Shown: piece by piece, positions 1 to 6,255 of the stretch
How the letters are laid out: the number at the start of each line of letters is the position of its first letter
Position numbering within the stretch: the stretch's first letter is position 1
DNA from: Candidatus Sulfopaludibacter sp. SbA3
GTDB taxonomy: Bacteria > Acidobacteriota > Terriglobia > 2-12-FULL-54-10
Direction: 5' to 3'
Length of the DNA: 6,555 nt
NCBI GenBank assembly: GCA_945865705.1
Contig: CAMBEY010000166.1
Span: forward strand, 1-6,555
Position numbers and translations under genes: made by a program
The notes under the pieces: generated by a model
Told to the model about the DNA's origin: nothing
Database searches by the model: none
What the model saw: only the letters and a program-made list of their open reading frames with translations

Positions 1-3000
1 GTCCGGCAGCGCCATTCGGAGCGCCTGCGGTCGTGAAAATGCTGGTGGACGGTTCTCCAAAATTTGCGCGATTCAGCAGATTAAATAGCTCGGCTCGGAA
101 TTGCAGCCGCGACTGCTCCGAGAAATCAAAATTCTTGAACACCGAGGCATCTAGAGTTGCGTAACCTGGCGCGACCATCGTATTGCGCCCCAGGTTCCCA
201 AAATAACCAAGTTGTGAAGCTGCAAACTGAGTGACATCAAAATACCCGTTGGGACCGCCGAGTACAGGGTTGGCATTTCCTCCGGGAATCAGGTCCACGC
301 GCAGTGCCTCCACGTTGCTGATGCGATTGCGCTGAACCGTGCGCTCATCAAAGACCGACAGAGGATAACCATCTGAAAGCGTCATGATGCCATTCAACTG
401 CCATCCCTTTGCCAGCATTCCGGCGATACCAGTGGTATTGGCGGCAAAGGAAGGTTCGTAAGAGAAATTGGTTACAAGGCTGTTGCGAATGTCAAACTGG
501 GCCGGCCCTCGCGCAAGCTGCATATCCCAGCCATAGATTCCACGCTGCGTCTGCGCTAGGTTATCGCCGCTGTTGGTTAGCCCAGAAAACTGGTCGATGG
601 TCTTCGAAAACGTATAGGCAAGCTGCACCTGGAAACCCTGGCTAAGCCGCTTGACGAGCCCGAACGCGAGGTCGTGGTGAAACGAATTCGCGTTAGGTGA
701 CTGAAGCCGAATATCATTAAACCTCGGATTGATCAAGTTCGTTCCAGTAATTGCGGGCCAGAATTTTGCGCCGGTAGGATTATCAGGCCAGCCTTGCCAT
801 TTGTTGATGTTGGTTACCGATTGCTGCCACAGGTGCAACGAGCGAGAACCCGTATAGCCCAGCGTTGCGATCAAGTCGCGGCCCAATTCGCGTTGAATCG
901 TGAAACTCCAACGGTAGGTGGTCATATTCTTCTGATTGAACTCCATCGTGCGAATGCTGGGCTGCGCGCGCAACAATGCTTCCTGCGTGGTATAGGCGTT
1001 AGGGAAGCGCAGCACGGTGCCCGCCGCGATGGCGTCGGTGTCGCGGGCATCACCCAACAGATTGAACGGAGGCATGCTGCTGATGGAAGTCTGAATGTGG
1101 TAGAGTCCAGGAAATTCGTAGAAAATAGCGGCACCGCCGCGGAACGACGTCTTGCGGTCCCACGGTGCCCATGCAAAACCCACTCGCGGACTAAAGCTCT
1201 TCAGTGTAGCATTCGTGAACAGCGGTCCCACTGTGACCTGACTATCATTGAAATTTACCAGCGACGCCGACTCGCCATCCAACTCCTTGGGAACAGTCGC
1301 GAACTCATACCGTAGTCCGAGATTCAGTGTCAGTGACTGTGCAACGTTGTAGTTATCCTGAGCATAGCCGCCAAAGACAATCTGGGCCAGGCGTTTCCGC
1401 GTATCATCGCCTCCGGGCAGCAGTGCCTGAAAACGCGCCGGAGTTCCAGTGAGGTAAGTCTCCAACGTATTGAAGGTGTACGAACCGGCAAATCCCTGCC
1501 CGAAGATTTCATAATCATATCCGTAGCGAAGCAGCTCCGCGCCGAATCGCATCGAATGGCTGCCACGTACTATTGAGACTCCTTCCTTGAACGACAGGCT
1601 CTTCTGGTTAAAACTCCTGCGTCCCTGGCGGTATCCGATGGTGGATAGATCCCCTGCGATAATTTCACCCAGGATCGCGCGCGAAGGCACAAAGAGCACC
1701 CTGCTGAAATCCTTTTCCGTCAGTGGGATGGCTCCCCGCGGATCGTTCACTGTAAATCCGAAGCTGAACTCATTGAGTAAAGTGGGGGAAATGACGCTGG
1801 TGTGTCGGACCGCCAGAATGTGTTTCCTGCTGGCCGCGCCGGCTGCCCCAACGTCCCCCAGCACACCGTATGGGGATCGCTCGCTGTCATCAAAATTGTA
1901 AGTCCCTGAGAGCGAACCGGCTTTCCCGGCGGAAAGCTGATGATCCATGCGGACGGCGACAAAATCCTGGAGTGTCGGTTGGGTGCGGGGGCCAGCAATT
2001 TGAATCGTCCCATCGGTAAGTTCGCGGAAAATGCTATTACCTTCTCCAGGGACTGGATACAGCGCCAGAAATGGAGCCACGGATGGGTTCACGCTGACAG
2101 TGCGGTTTGGCAGTACGCCTCTGCGTGCCTCCACAGTGGGCACGCGCACAGTCTCAGTGGAACCCAATTGTTCTCGCAGGCCTTCGTAGCTGGCGAAGAA
2201 AAATGTACGGTCGCGAAGTACTGGGCCGCCCAGCGAACCACCGAACTGGTTTCTCTTGAACTCCGATTTCCGAAGGCCAGGGACGGCATTATTGAAAAAA
2301 TTGGTGGCGTCCACGTTGTCATTGCGCAGGAATTCAAATAACGACCCGTGAAAATCGTTCGTCCCGGATTTGGTCACCGCGCTCACAATCGCGCCGGCCG
2401 CGCTTTTATATTCAGCCGAGTAATTGTTGGTAATGACGAGAAACTCCTTTACCGTTTCCGCTCCGGCGTATCCGGAAGTAGCCCCTTGAGGGTTCCCGGA
2501 ATGATCGCCACTGATCACTCCATCGAGCAGATACACATTCTGTGTTCCGCGCGAGCCGCCCACCGAAATTTTTTCGCCCATGCCGCCCTGAGGAGTGGAC
2601 TCTCCGAATTGCGGAATCCGGAGAACTCCCGGCTGAAGGTAGGCTAACTGCGTTAGGTCGCGATTAGTCAATGGAAGCTCTTCCACCCGCTTTTCGTCCA
2701 CCAGATGTGACACCGTCGCTGTCGTGGTCTCCACGTAGGCCGCTTCGCCGCTGACGGTGATGGATTGGGCTACTTCGCCAACCTGTAACGCCATGTCGAT
2801 CACCGCGTGTCGTCCCACGGTCAGCTCGATCCCCGTTCGCACGCTGGTCTGAAATCCGGCCATTCCCACGCTGATTTCATATTTTCCAATGGGAAGATTC
2901 GATGCTTCGTATCGGCCCTGCGCATTGGTCACGGTCGCTCTGGACAACCCAGTATCGACGTTCTTGATGGTCACGGAGGCATCTGGCACGGAAGCACCAC

Positions 3001-3112
3001 TTTGATCGATGACCGCTCCGGAGATTGTGCCTGTCGTAAGCTGCGTGAACGCTACGACAGAGAACAGTAGCCAGCTGGCGGACAATCCTACGAGGATTTT
3101 TACCGAGCGCAT
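1..3112 (-). CDS. Oar-like TonB-dependent outer-membrane receptor, 3' end outside the window
   Basis: I translated this strand by hand from the ATG at 3112 and found 1037 uninterrupted codons running off the left edge. An N-terminal signal peptide (about residues 1-24, hydrophobic core ILVGLSASWLLFSVVAF) targets the protein for export. Residues about 26-110 (GTISGAVIDQSGASVPDA onwards) form a carboxypeptidase-regulatory-like beta-sandwich. Residues about 135-255 look like the plug (VEELPLTNRDL, VGGSRGTQNVYLLDG, VTKSGTNDFHGS). A long beta-barrel follows, with the family signatures NQFGGSLGGP near 288 and QFRAELFNLLNRANFG near 1004. Known members are energised by TonB and sit in the outer membrane. 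The ligand cannot be predicted here. Only the last strand(s), a few tens of residues, should be missing. The start is fixed by AGGAGG five bases upstream. The gene has its own candidate promoter and lies 232 bp after the metallo-beta-lactamase gene. The carboxypeptidase-like domain is a binding or structural module and gives no evidence of peptidase activity. Confidence 0.93.
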   Translation of the reverse strand, partial: MRSVKILVGLSASWLLFSVVAFTQLTTGTISGAVIDQSGASVPDASVTIKNVDTGLSRATVTNAQGRYEASNLPIGKYEISVGMAGFQTSVRTGIELTVGRHAVIDMALQVGEVAQSITVSGEAAYVETTTATVSHLVDEKRVEELPLTNRDLTQLAYLQPGVLRIPQFGESTPQGGMGEKISVGGSRGTQNVYLLDGVISGDHSGNPQGATSGYAGAETVKEFLVITNNYSAEYKSAAGAIVSAVTKSGTNDFHGSLFEFLRNDNVDATNFFNNAVPGLRKSEFKRNQFGGSLGGPVLRDRTFFFASYEGLREQLGSTETVRVPTVEARRGVLPNRTVSVNPSVAPFLALYPVPGEGNSIFRELTDGTIQIAGPRTQPTLQDFVAVRMDHQLSAGKAGSLSGTYNFDDSERSPYGVLGDVGAAGAASRKHILAVRHTSVISPTLLNEFSFGFTVNDPRGAIPLTEKDFSRVLFVPSRAILGEIIAGDLSTIGYRQGRRSFNQKSLSFKEGVSIVRGSHSMRFGAELLRYGYDYEIFGQGFAGSYTFNTLETYLTGTPARFQALLPGGDDTRKRLAQIVFGGYAQDNYNVAQSLTLNLGLRYEFATVPKELDGESASLVNFNDSQVTVGPLFTNATLKSFSPRVGFAWAPWDRKTSFRGGAAIFYEFPGLYHIQTSISSMPPFNLLGDARDTDAIAAGTVLRFPNAYTTQEALLRAQPSIRTMEFNQKNMTTYRWSFTIQRELGRDLIATLGYTGSRSLHLWQQSVTNINKWQGWPDNPTGAKFWPAITGTNLINPRFNDIRLQSPNANSFHHDLAFGLVKRLSQGFQVQLAYTFSKTIDQFSGLTNSGDNLAQTQRGIYGWDMQLARGPAQFDIRNSLVTNFSYEPSFAANTTGIAGMLAKGWQLNGIMTLSDGYPLSVFDERTVQRNRISNVEALRVDLIPGGNANPVLGGPNGYFDVTQFAASQLGYFGNLGRNTMVAPGYATLDASVFKNFDFSEQSRLQFRAELFNLLNRANFGEPSTSIFTTAGAPNGAAG

Positions 3113-3117
3113 ATATC

Positions 3118-3123
3118 CCTCCT
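3118..3123 (-). promoter_or_regulatory. Shine-Dalgarno AGGAGG of the left-hand receptor
   Basis: The coding strand reads AGGAGG, a five-base spacer GATAT, then ATG at 3112. This is close to a perfect anti-16S match at a good distance and fixes the start of the receptor. Its 5' edge touches a small hairpin (CTGAA-AAG-TTCAG). Confidence 0.85.
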
Positions 3124-3134
3124 GAACTTTTCAG
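3122..3134 (-). repeat. Small hairpin abutting the receptor ribosome-binding site
   Basis: The coding strand reads CTGAA, a three-base loop AAG, then TTCAG. This is a perfect five-pair stem whose last two bases are the first two of the Shine-Dalgarno. It is AU-rich and weak on its own. A similar hairpin made from the same five-base arms in the opposite order precedes the ribosome-binding site of the tandem hydrolase gene (5817-5830). Any effect on translation is inference. Confidence 0.45.
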
Positions 3135-3147
3135 TTTGTATCGAATT

Positions 3148-3159
3148 GGCGATATCGCC
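3148..3159. repeat. Perfect 12-bp palindrome GGCGATATCGCC in the receptor leader
   Basis: The sequence GGCGATATCGCC equals its own reverse complement. It lies between the candidate promoter and the ribosome-binding site of the left-hand receptor, about 36 bp upstream of the ATG. Its first ten bases recur in the hydrolase/metallo-beta-lactamase junction at 4311-4320. Perfect symmetry with no loop suits a dimeric DNA-binding protein better than an RNA hairpin. No regulator gene is present in the window to pair with it. Confidence 0.4.
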
Positions 3160-3202
3160 TAAGTGAGATCAATATTCCAAGAAACGCTGTTGAGATCGCG
3201 AA

Positions 3203-3220
3203 CTTACTCCAGAAAGTAAG
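3203..3220. repeat. Dyad CTTACT-N6-AGTAAG just downstream of the predicted transcription start
   Basis: Two perfect six-base arms (CTTACT and AGTAAG) are separated by six bases. If the promoter at 3238-3264 is real, the dyad lies roughly 10-30 bases into the transcript. That position fits a repressor operator or a short 5' stem-loop in the mRNA. The sequence alone does not decide between these, and a chance dyad is possible. Confidence 0.35.
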
Positions 3221-3237
3221 GCTACATTCGAAGCCAA

Positions 3238-3264
3238 ATTATACGCGTTACCAGCCATTGTCAA
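3238..3264 (-). promoter_or_regulatory. Sigma-70-type promoter for the left-hand receptor
   Basis: On the coding strand a perfect -35 hexamer TTGACA (3264-3259) is followed by a perfect -10 hexamer TATAAT (3243-3238). The spacer is 15 bp, shorter than the usual 17. Reading the -10 two bases further as TAATTT would give a 17-bp spacer. Transcription would begin near 3230, leaving a leader of about 115 nt before the ATG at 3112. Directly upstream of the -35 is a tandem repeat, CTGAAT-A-CTGAAT (3281-3269), which could be an activator site. Two exact consensus hexamers in a short intergenic region are unlikely by chance, but promoter rules for this phylum are less well tested. Confidence 0.6.
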
Positions 3265-3344
3265 GGAGATTCAGTATTCAGGTGTGCTCCCCACACTCAG
3301 GGGTATTTTTGAATCTGCCTGACTCAGGAAAGTAAAAACTGAGG

Positions 3345-4289
3345 CTATCGAGAACTGGCGCGTTCCGCTGCAATTTCAGCGAGGTACGCCTTTTCCGCGT
3401 TGTCCAGATAAGTCTTGTAGCCCGCGGGGTCAACCCACACCTGCGCGCCGCCACCCTTCTCGGCACGCTGTATCTTCTCGGCCATGCTAAAGAAGCTTCC
3501 ATGCGATGCCAGGAACACTTCCACCGGCAGGGTCTTCAGGAACTTGAACGATTTAGCGAAGTCATCCGCCATGGCGGGATACTTCGGATTGTTCAGGAGC
3601 GTAACGCCCGTGTTGATGCCGATGCCGGAAAGCCCCACGCTGCACACGAACACCACGTTATACTTCCTGCCATTTTCTTCAGCGGTGGTGGTCCATGTGG
3701 TGCAGCCCTTGGTGTGACCTGGAGTCAGGTGCGCTGTGAGAACATTGCCGCCCAGGCTCACGGTCTGGTTGTCCTTCAGCGCTTCATCCACTTTCACGGG
3801 CCTCCACTGTTCCTTGCCGTCTTTGTTGCGATGGTCCGTGCGGCCGCCGCCGGAGATGGCAGGGACATCTTCGGCCATGGCGAAGACTTTGCCGCCGGTC
3901 AGTTCCTTGAACTGGGCCAGCCCCCCGACATGATCGGTGTGCGCGTGAGCGTTGATGAGGTACTTGATGTCTTTTATGTTGAAGCCGAGGCTTTCAATGT
4001 TCTTGCGGATATGCGGCACGCCTGACTCATAAGTCATATCGAGCAGGATATGCCCTTGGGGAGAAGTGATGAGATACGAAGTATTGTCGTTCAGGCCCAC
4101 GTAATAGATGTTTCCGAAAATATGGAACGGCTTGATGGAATGCTTGCCCTCCGGCAGCGCTGTGCGTGAATCCTGGGCGAGGGCTTTGCCTGCGCCCGCG
4201 CAAAGGGACCCCAGCAGAATCGCCAGGGCAATGTTGGCGGACGCGCAGCCGCGCAATGTTCCAACTTTCTTATCAACTCGACCTGTCAT
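3345..4289 (-). CDS. Subclass B3 metallo-beta-lactamase-like periplasmic zinc hydrolase
   Basis: This is a 314-residue exported enzyme of the metallo-beta-lactamase fold. Residues 1-38 form a signal peptide (basic start, core ANIALAILLGSLCAGAG, cleavage after ALA). The zinc ligands of subclass B3 are all visible: HAHTDH gives His115, His117, Asp119 and His120, TPGHTKGCTTW gives His192, and FLASHGSFF gives His263. Ser217 in VCSVGLSG matches the substrate-contact serine 221 of the standard scheme. Overall length and the C-terminal VDPAGYKTY region match FEZ-1/L1-type enzymes. The two cysteines that form the disulfide in those enzymes are replaced here by Val and Tyr. Known B3 enzymes hydrolyse beta-lactams including carbapenems, but environmental relatives with unknown or lactone substrates exist, so drug hydrolysis is an inference. 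The ATG at 4289 is preferred over the one at 4304 because GGGAGGA lies six bases before it. The gene follows the tandem hydrolase by 33 bp, so the two are probably cotranscribed. Confidence 0.88.
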   Translation of the reverse strand: MTGRVDKKVGTLRGCASANIALAILLGSLCAGAGKALAQDSRTALPEGKHSIKPFHIFGNIYYVGLNDNTSYLITSPQGHILLDMTYESGVPHIRKNIESLGFNIKDIKYLINAHAHTDHVGGLAQFKELTGGKVFAMAEDVPAISGGGRTDHRNKDGKEQWRPVKVDEALKDNQTVSLGGNVLTAHLTPGHTKGCTTWTTTAEENGRKYNVVFVCSVGLSGIGINTGVTLLNNPKYPAMADDFAKSFKFLKTLPVEVFLASHGSFFSMAEKIQRAEKGGGAQVWVDPAGYKTYLDNAEKAYLAEIAAERASSR

Positions 4290-4295
4290 GAAATG

Positions 4296-4302
4296 TCCTC
4301 CC
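4296..4302 (-). promoter_or_regulatory. Shine-Dalgarno GGGAGGA that sets the metallo-beta-lactamase start
   Basis: The coding strand reads GGGAGGA, six bases CATTTC, then ATG at 4289. The motif overlaps the upstream in-frame ATG (4304), which has no purine-rich stretch before it. This favours the shorter 314-residue protein, whose signal peptide begins MTGRVDKK. Confidence 0.8.
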
Positions 4303-4312
4303 ATTATTTCGG

Positions 4313-4320
4313 CGATATCG
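4313..4320. repeat. CGATATCG palindrome in the hydrolase/metallo-beta-lactamase junction
   Basis: GGCGATATCG (4311-4320) repeats the first ten bases of the palindrome at 3148-3159. Here the perfect symmetry covers only eight bases. It sits between the hydrolase stop codon (4323-4325) and the ribosome-binding site of the next gene. It may be a shared regulatory site or coincidence. Confidence 0.3.
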
Positions 4321-4322
4321 AT

Positions 4323-5807
4323 TTATTTCCCAGCCTTGGCCGCTGCGCCCAGCTTGTCCAGAAACCAGCGCACCATCATACCTTCGATCTCCGGTTTTTC
4401 CTTGACCATCTCCGAGCCGCGGCCCGCGTCGTCGTAAAGCAAAAACTGCGACCAACGGTTCTTGCTGATGCGGTAGGCGTCGCGCGAGTTATCGGCGAGG
4501 TAAGGATGCTCGGGAGGTTCGCGCGTGGTGTTCAAGTCCTCCGTGCTGGCAATGTAGAAAATGGGAATATCACGCGTGGTGACGGCCTGCGTCACGGTGC
4601 CGGAAATGTTCTCGAGCGTCAATGCGACGATGGTCTTGATCCGCATATCGTCAATGGCAGCCTTGAAGACCGGCTGGTTGCCAGCCGTCGCTCCCACCAC
4701 GCCAATGCGCCCGGCATCCACTTCTTTTTGCGCCGCGAGATAGTCGATCGCGGCCTTCAGATCAAGAGAATCGTCGCCGAGTCCGCCACCCGCGAACTGT
4801 GGTCGAGGTTCATTGGGGTCCGAATTGCGCCCGCGCCGATCATAGATAATACTGGCAATACCGGCCTTGGCCAGCGTCTTGGTGAAGTCCATGAAGGTGT
4901 CCTGATCATGATTTGCTCCATGCGAGAACGCCACCGCGGAGACACGCACGCCAGCGGCCAGATCGTCCGGCACACGCAGGTGCCCGTGCAGCTTCCACCC
5001 ATCACTGGTTTTCAGAGTGATCTCCGACTCAATGCCCACGGCTTTGACATTCGCCACGAACCACTTTTCGACATCCACCCAGGAGCCGACCGTGCGGCTG
5101 AACATACCGGTGCCGTGTCCACTGTGCGTCTGCACAAACCTGCTGTCCTTGTGCGCAGAGAGTGAAAAGATATCCGCCATCACGCGAAAATCCTCTTTGT
5201 TGTCGGGGCCGGCCATGCAGTAGATGGGTAGATCGGGCCGCGACCGGAGCACTTCCCGCCCGGTTTCTCCCAAGGTGGTGGAGACCAGCACGAGCGCTTG
5301 AATGGCAGGGTCGTGGGCCGCTTCCAGAACGGCGTAATTTCCGCCGATACCAACCGCGAGTACGCCGATGCGCAGCGGGTCCACCATCTTTTGCGAGGAA
5401 AGAAACTTGACGGCACCGCGATAGTCGAGCTGCAACCCGTCTTTCTCCTCCGGGGAGTAGGTATAGAACTGTTTTCCATTGAGGCTCCTGCCATTGCCGC
5501 GATGGTCGGCGGTGAGCACAGCCATGCCATACTTCTCCGCCATCTCGCGCCCGGGCGCCTCCAAGGTCGTGCGGACGATCCAACCCGCTTCGGCGAACAT
5601 CACGATGCCGGGAACTCGCGACCCGCCTGCCTTAGGCAGATGCAGTGTCCCCCAAATAGTTTTACCGTCCTCTGTGGGAAATGAGACCACGGCTTCGCTG
5701 CGGCCTCCTGCTGCCTGCGAGTGCAGGTTGCTGGTCCCGAAACAATAAACGATCGCCAGCCATACGATGGTGCAGAGAAGCTGCTTCCGACACTTGAGTA
5801 AACTCAT
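4323..5807 (-). CDS. Exported tandem alpha/beta-hydrolase-fold protein lacking both nucleophilic serines
   Basis: This 494-residue protein starts with a signal peptide (about residues 1-31, KCRK then LLCTIVWLAIVYCF), so it should act in the periplasm or outside the cell. Two hydrolase-fold halves follow, about residues 38-255 and 260-485. Each has the strand with DHRGNGRS or DRRGRNSD and the pre-elbow RIGV. Where the family has G-x-S-x-G, the first half reads AVGIG (Gly153) and the second GATAG (Thr374). The acid seems kept in both (Asp202 in GPDNKED, Asp424 in STEDLN). The histidine is kept in the first half (His231 in SGHG) but is Arg463 in the second (AGRG). Relatives are esterases, dienelactone-hydrolase-like enzymes and acyl-peptidases. 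With these changes classical serine hydrolysis is unlikely, so binding, scaffolding or unusual chemistry is possible. The reading frame is intact. The ATG at 5807 has AAGGAG five bases upstream. The longer ORF starts with a TTG at 5849 inside the end of the receptor gene and is disfavoured. It lies 38 bp after that gene and 33 bp before the metallo-beta-lactamase. Confidence 0.88.
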   Translation of the reverse strand: MSLLKCRKQLLCTIVWLAIVYCFGTSNLHSQAAGGRSEAVVSFPTEDGKTIWGTLHLPKAGGSRVPGIVMFAEAGWIVRTTLEAPGREMAEKYGMAVLTADHRGNGRSLNGKQFYTYSPEEKDGLQLDYRGAVKFLSSQKMVDPLRIGVLAVGIGGNYAVLEAAHDPAIQALVLVSTTLGETGREVLRSRPDLPIYCMAGPDNKEDFRVMADIFSLSAHKDSRFVQTHSGHGTGMFSRTVGSWVDVEKWFVANVKAVGIESEITLKTSDGWKLHGHLRVPDDLAAGVRVSAVAFSHGANHDQDTFMDFTKTLAKAGIASIIYDRRGRNSDPNEPRPQFAGGGLGDDSLDLKAAIDYLAAQKEVDAGRIGVVGATAGNQPVFKAAIDDMRIKTIVALTLENISGTVTQAVTTRDIPIFYIASTEDLNTTREPPEHPYLADNSRDAYRISKNRWSQFLLYDDAGRGSEMVKEKPEIEGMMVRWFLDKLGAAAKAGK

Positions 5808-5812
5808 TTTTT

Positions 5813-5818
5813 CTCCTT
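5813..5818 (-). promoter_or_regulatory. Shine-Dalgarno AAGGAG that sets the tandem hydrolase start
   Basis: The coding strand reads AAGGAG, five A, then ATG at 5807. This fixes the 494-residue form, which begins directly with a normal signal peptide (MSLLKCRK). The TTG at 5849 would add 14 residues ahead of the signal peptide. Confidence 0.8.
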
Positions 5819-5830
5819 CAGTTTTCTGAA
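5817..5830 (-). repeat. Small hairpin abutting the tandem hydrolase ribosome-binding site
   Basis: The coding strand reads TTCAG, loop AAAA, then CTGAA, followed at once by GGAG. The five-pair stem is perfect, and its 3' arm overlaps the first two bases of the Shine-Dalgarno. It uses the same arms, in reverse order, as the hairpin at 3122-3134 before the left-hand receptor. It is weak by itself and a role is unproven. Confidence 0.4.
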
Positions 5831-6136
5831 ATGAATGCTCGCGCCTCAAAACGTTAGTCGCAATCCAAGTTGTAATTGCCGGGCGGATGTAGTGGTCTTG
5901 GTGATAAGTCCGGAGCCCGCGATGTACCTGCGGTTGGTGGGATTCAGCACCGGCTCGCTGGGGCTGCCGAAGTTGGCGTGGTTGAATAAGTTGAAAATGT
6001 CGGCGCGAAATTCAAACTGAGTGGCTCCCCGCCCGCCCATTGGAAACGACTTCTGCAAGCTAAGATCGAAACTCAGCAGGCCGGGTCCCATCATGATGTT
6101 GCGCCCAGCGTTACCGTAGAATCCCGGCGGCGGCAG

Positions 6137-6143
6137 AAAAAAA
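6137..6143 (-). other. T7 homopolymer (A7 on plus strand): frameshift site in the right-hand receptor
   Basis: The coding strand reads GCG followed by seven T and then CTGCCGCC. As written it encodes A-F-F-S-A-A-A and soon stops. With six T it encodes A-F-F-L-P-P-P-G-F-Y-G, the pattern seen in related receptors. Homopolymers of this length are common places for replication slippage, sequencing error and RNA polymerase slippage. Confidence 0.8.
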
Positions 6144-6241
6144 CGCGCATGGATCAAAATACATATCCGGGGTTCCCAGCCGCGTGCCGGCGGGAATGGT
6201 AACCACTCCACCCGGAGCAGTGCAGCCGGCTGAGGTGCCGC

Positions 6242-6255
6242 TGACGATATCGTCA
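6242..6255. repeat. 14-bp perfect palindrome TGACGATATCGTCA inside the right-hand receptor
   Basis: The sequence is its own reverse complement over fourteen bases and contains the CGATATCG core also found at 3150-3157 and 4313-4320. It is fully explained as coding sequence (residues N-D-D-I-V-S), so a regulatory role is doubtful. It is listed because the core occurs three times in this short window. Confidence 0.3.

Noticed and set aside
794..1315. Plus-strand open frame of 173 codons opposite the left-hand receptor
   Set aside because: It overlaps an uninterrupted minus-strand receptor frame with clear family signatures, and the translation looks like random antisense.
3289..3310. CCCC-N7-GGGG stem followed by TATTTTT, resembling a rho-independent terminator on the plus strand
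   Set aside because: No plus-strand gene ends here, the stem has only four pairs, and on the minus strand, where the genes lie, no T run follows. I see no convincing terminator after the metallo-beta-lactamase gene.
3501..4025. Plus-strand open frame of 174 codons opposite the metallo-beta-lactamase gene
   Set aside because: It is an antisense shadow of a gene with a full set of zinc-binding motifs, and its translation shows no signature of its own.
4290..4304. Extension of the metallo-beta-lactamase to the ATG at 4304
   Set aside because: There is no Shine-Dalgarno before it, while GGGAGGA overlaps it and is well placed for the ATG at 4289.
4293..5165. Long plus-strand open frame (290 codons) opposite the tandem hydrolase gene
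   Set aside because: It has no recognisable domain and no clear ribosome-binding site, and it mirrors the codon structure of a convincing minus-strand gene, as expected in GC-rich DNA.
5808..5849. Extension of the tandem hydrolase to a TTG codon at 5849
   Set aside because: TTG is a weak start that overlaps the stop region of the upstream receptor. The ATG at 5807 has a good Shine-Dalgarno and begins directly with the signal peptide.
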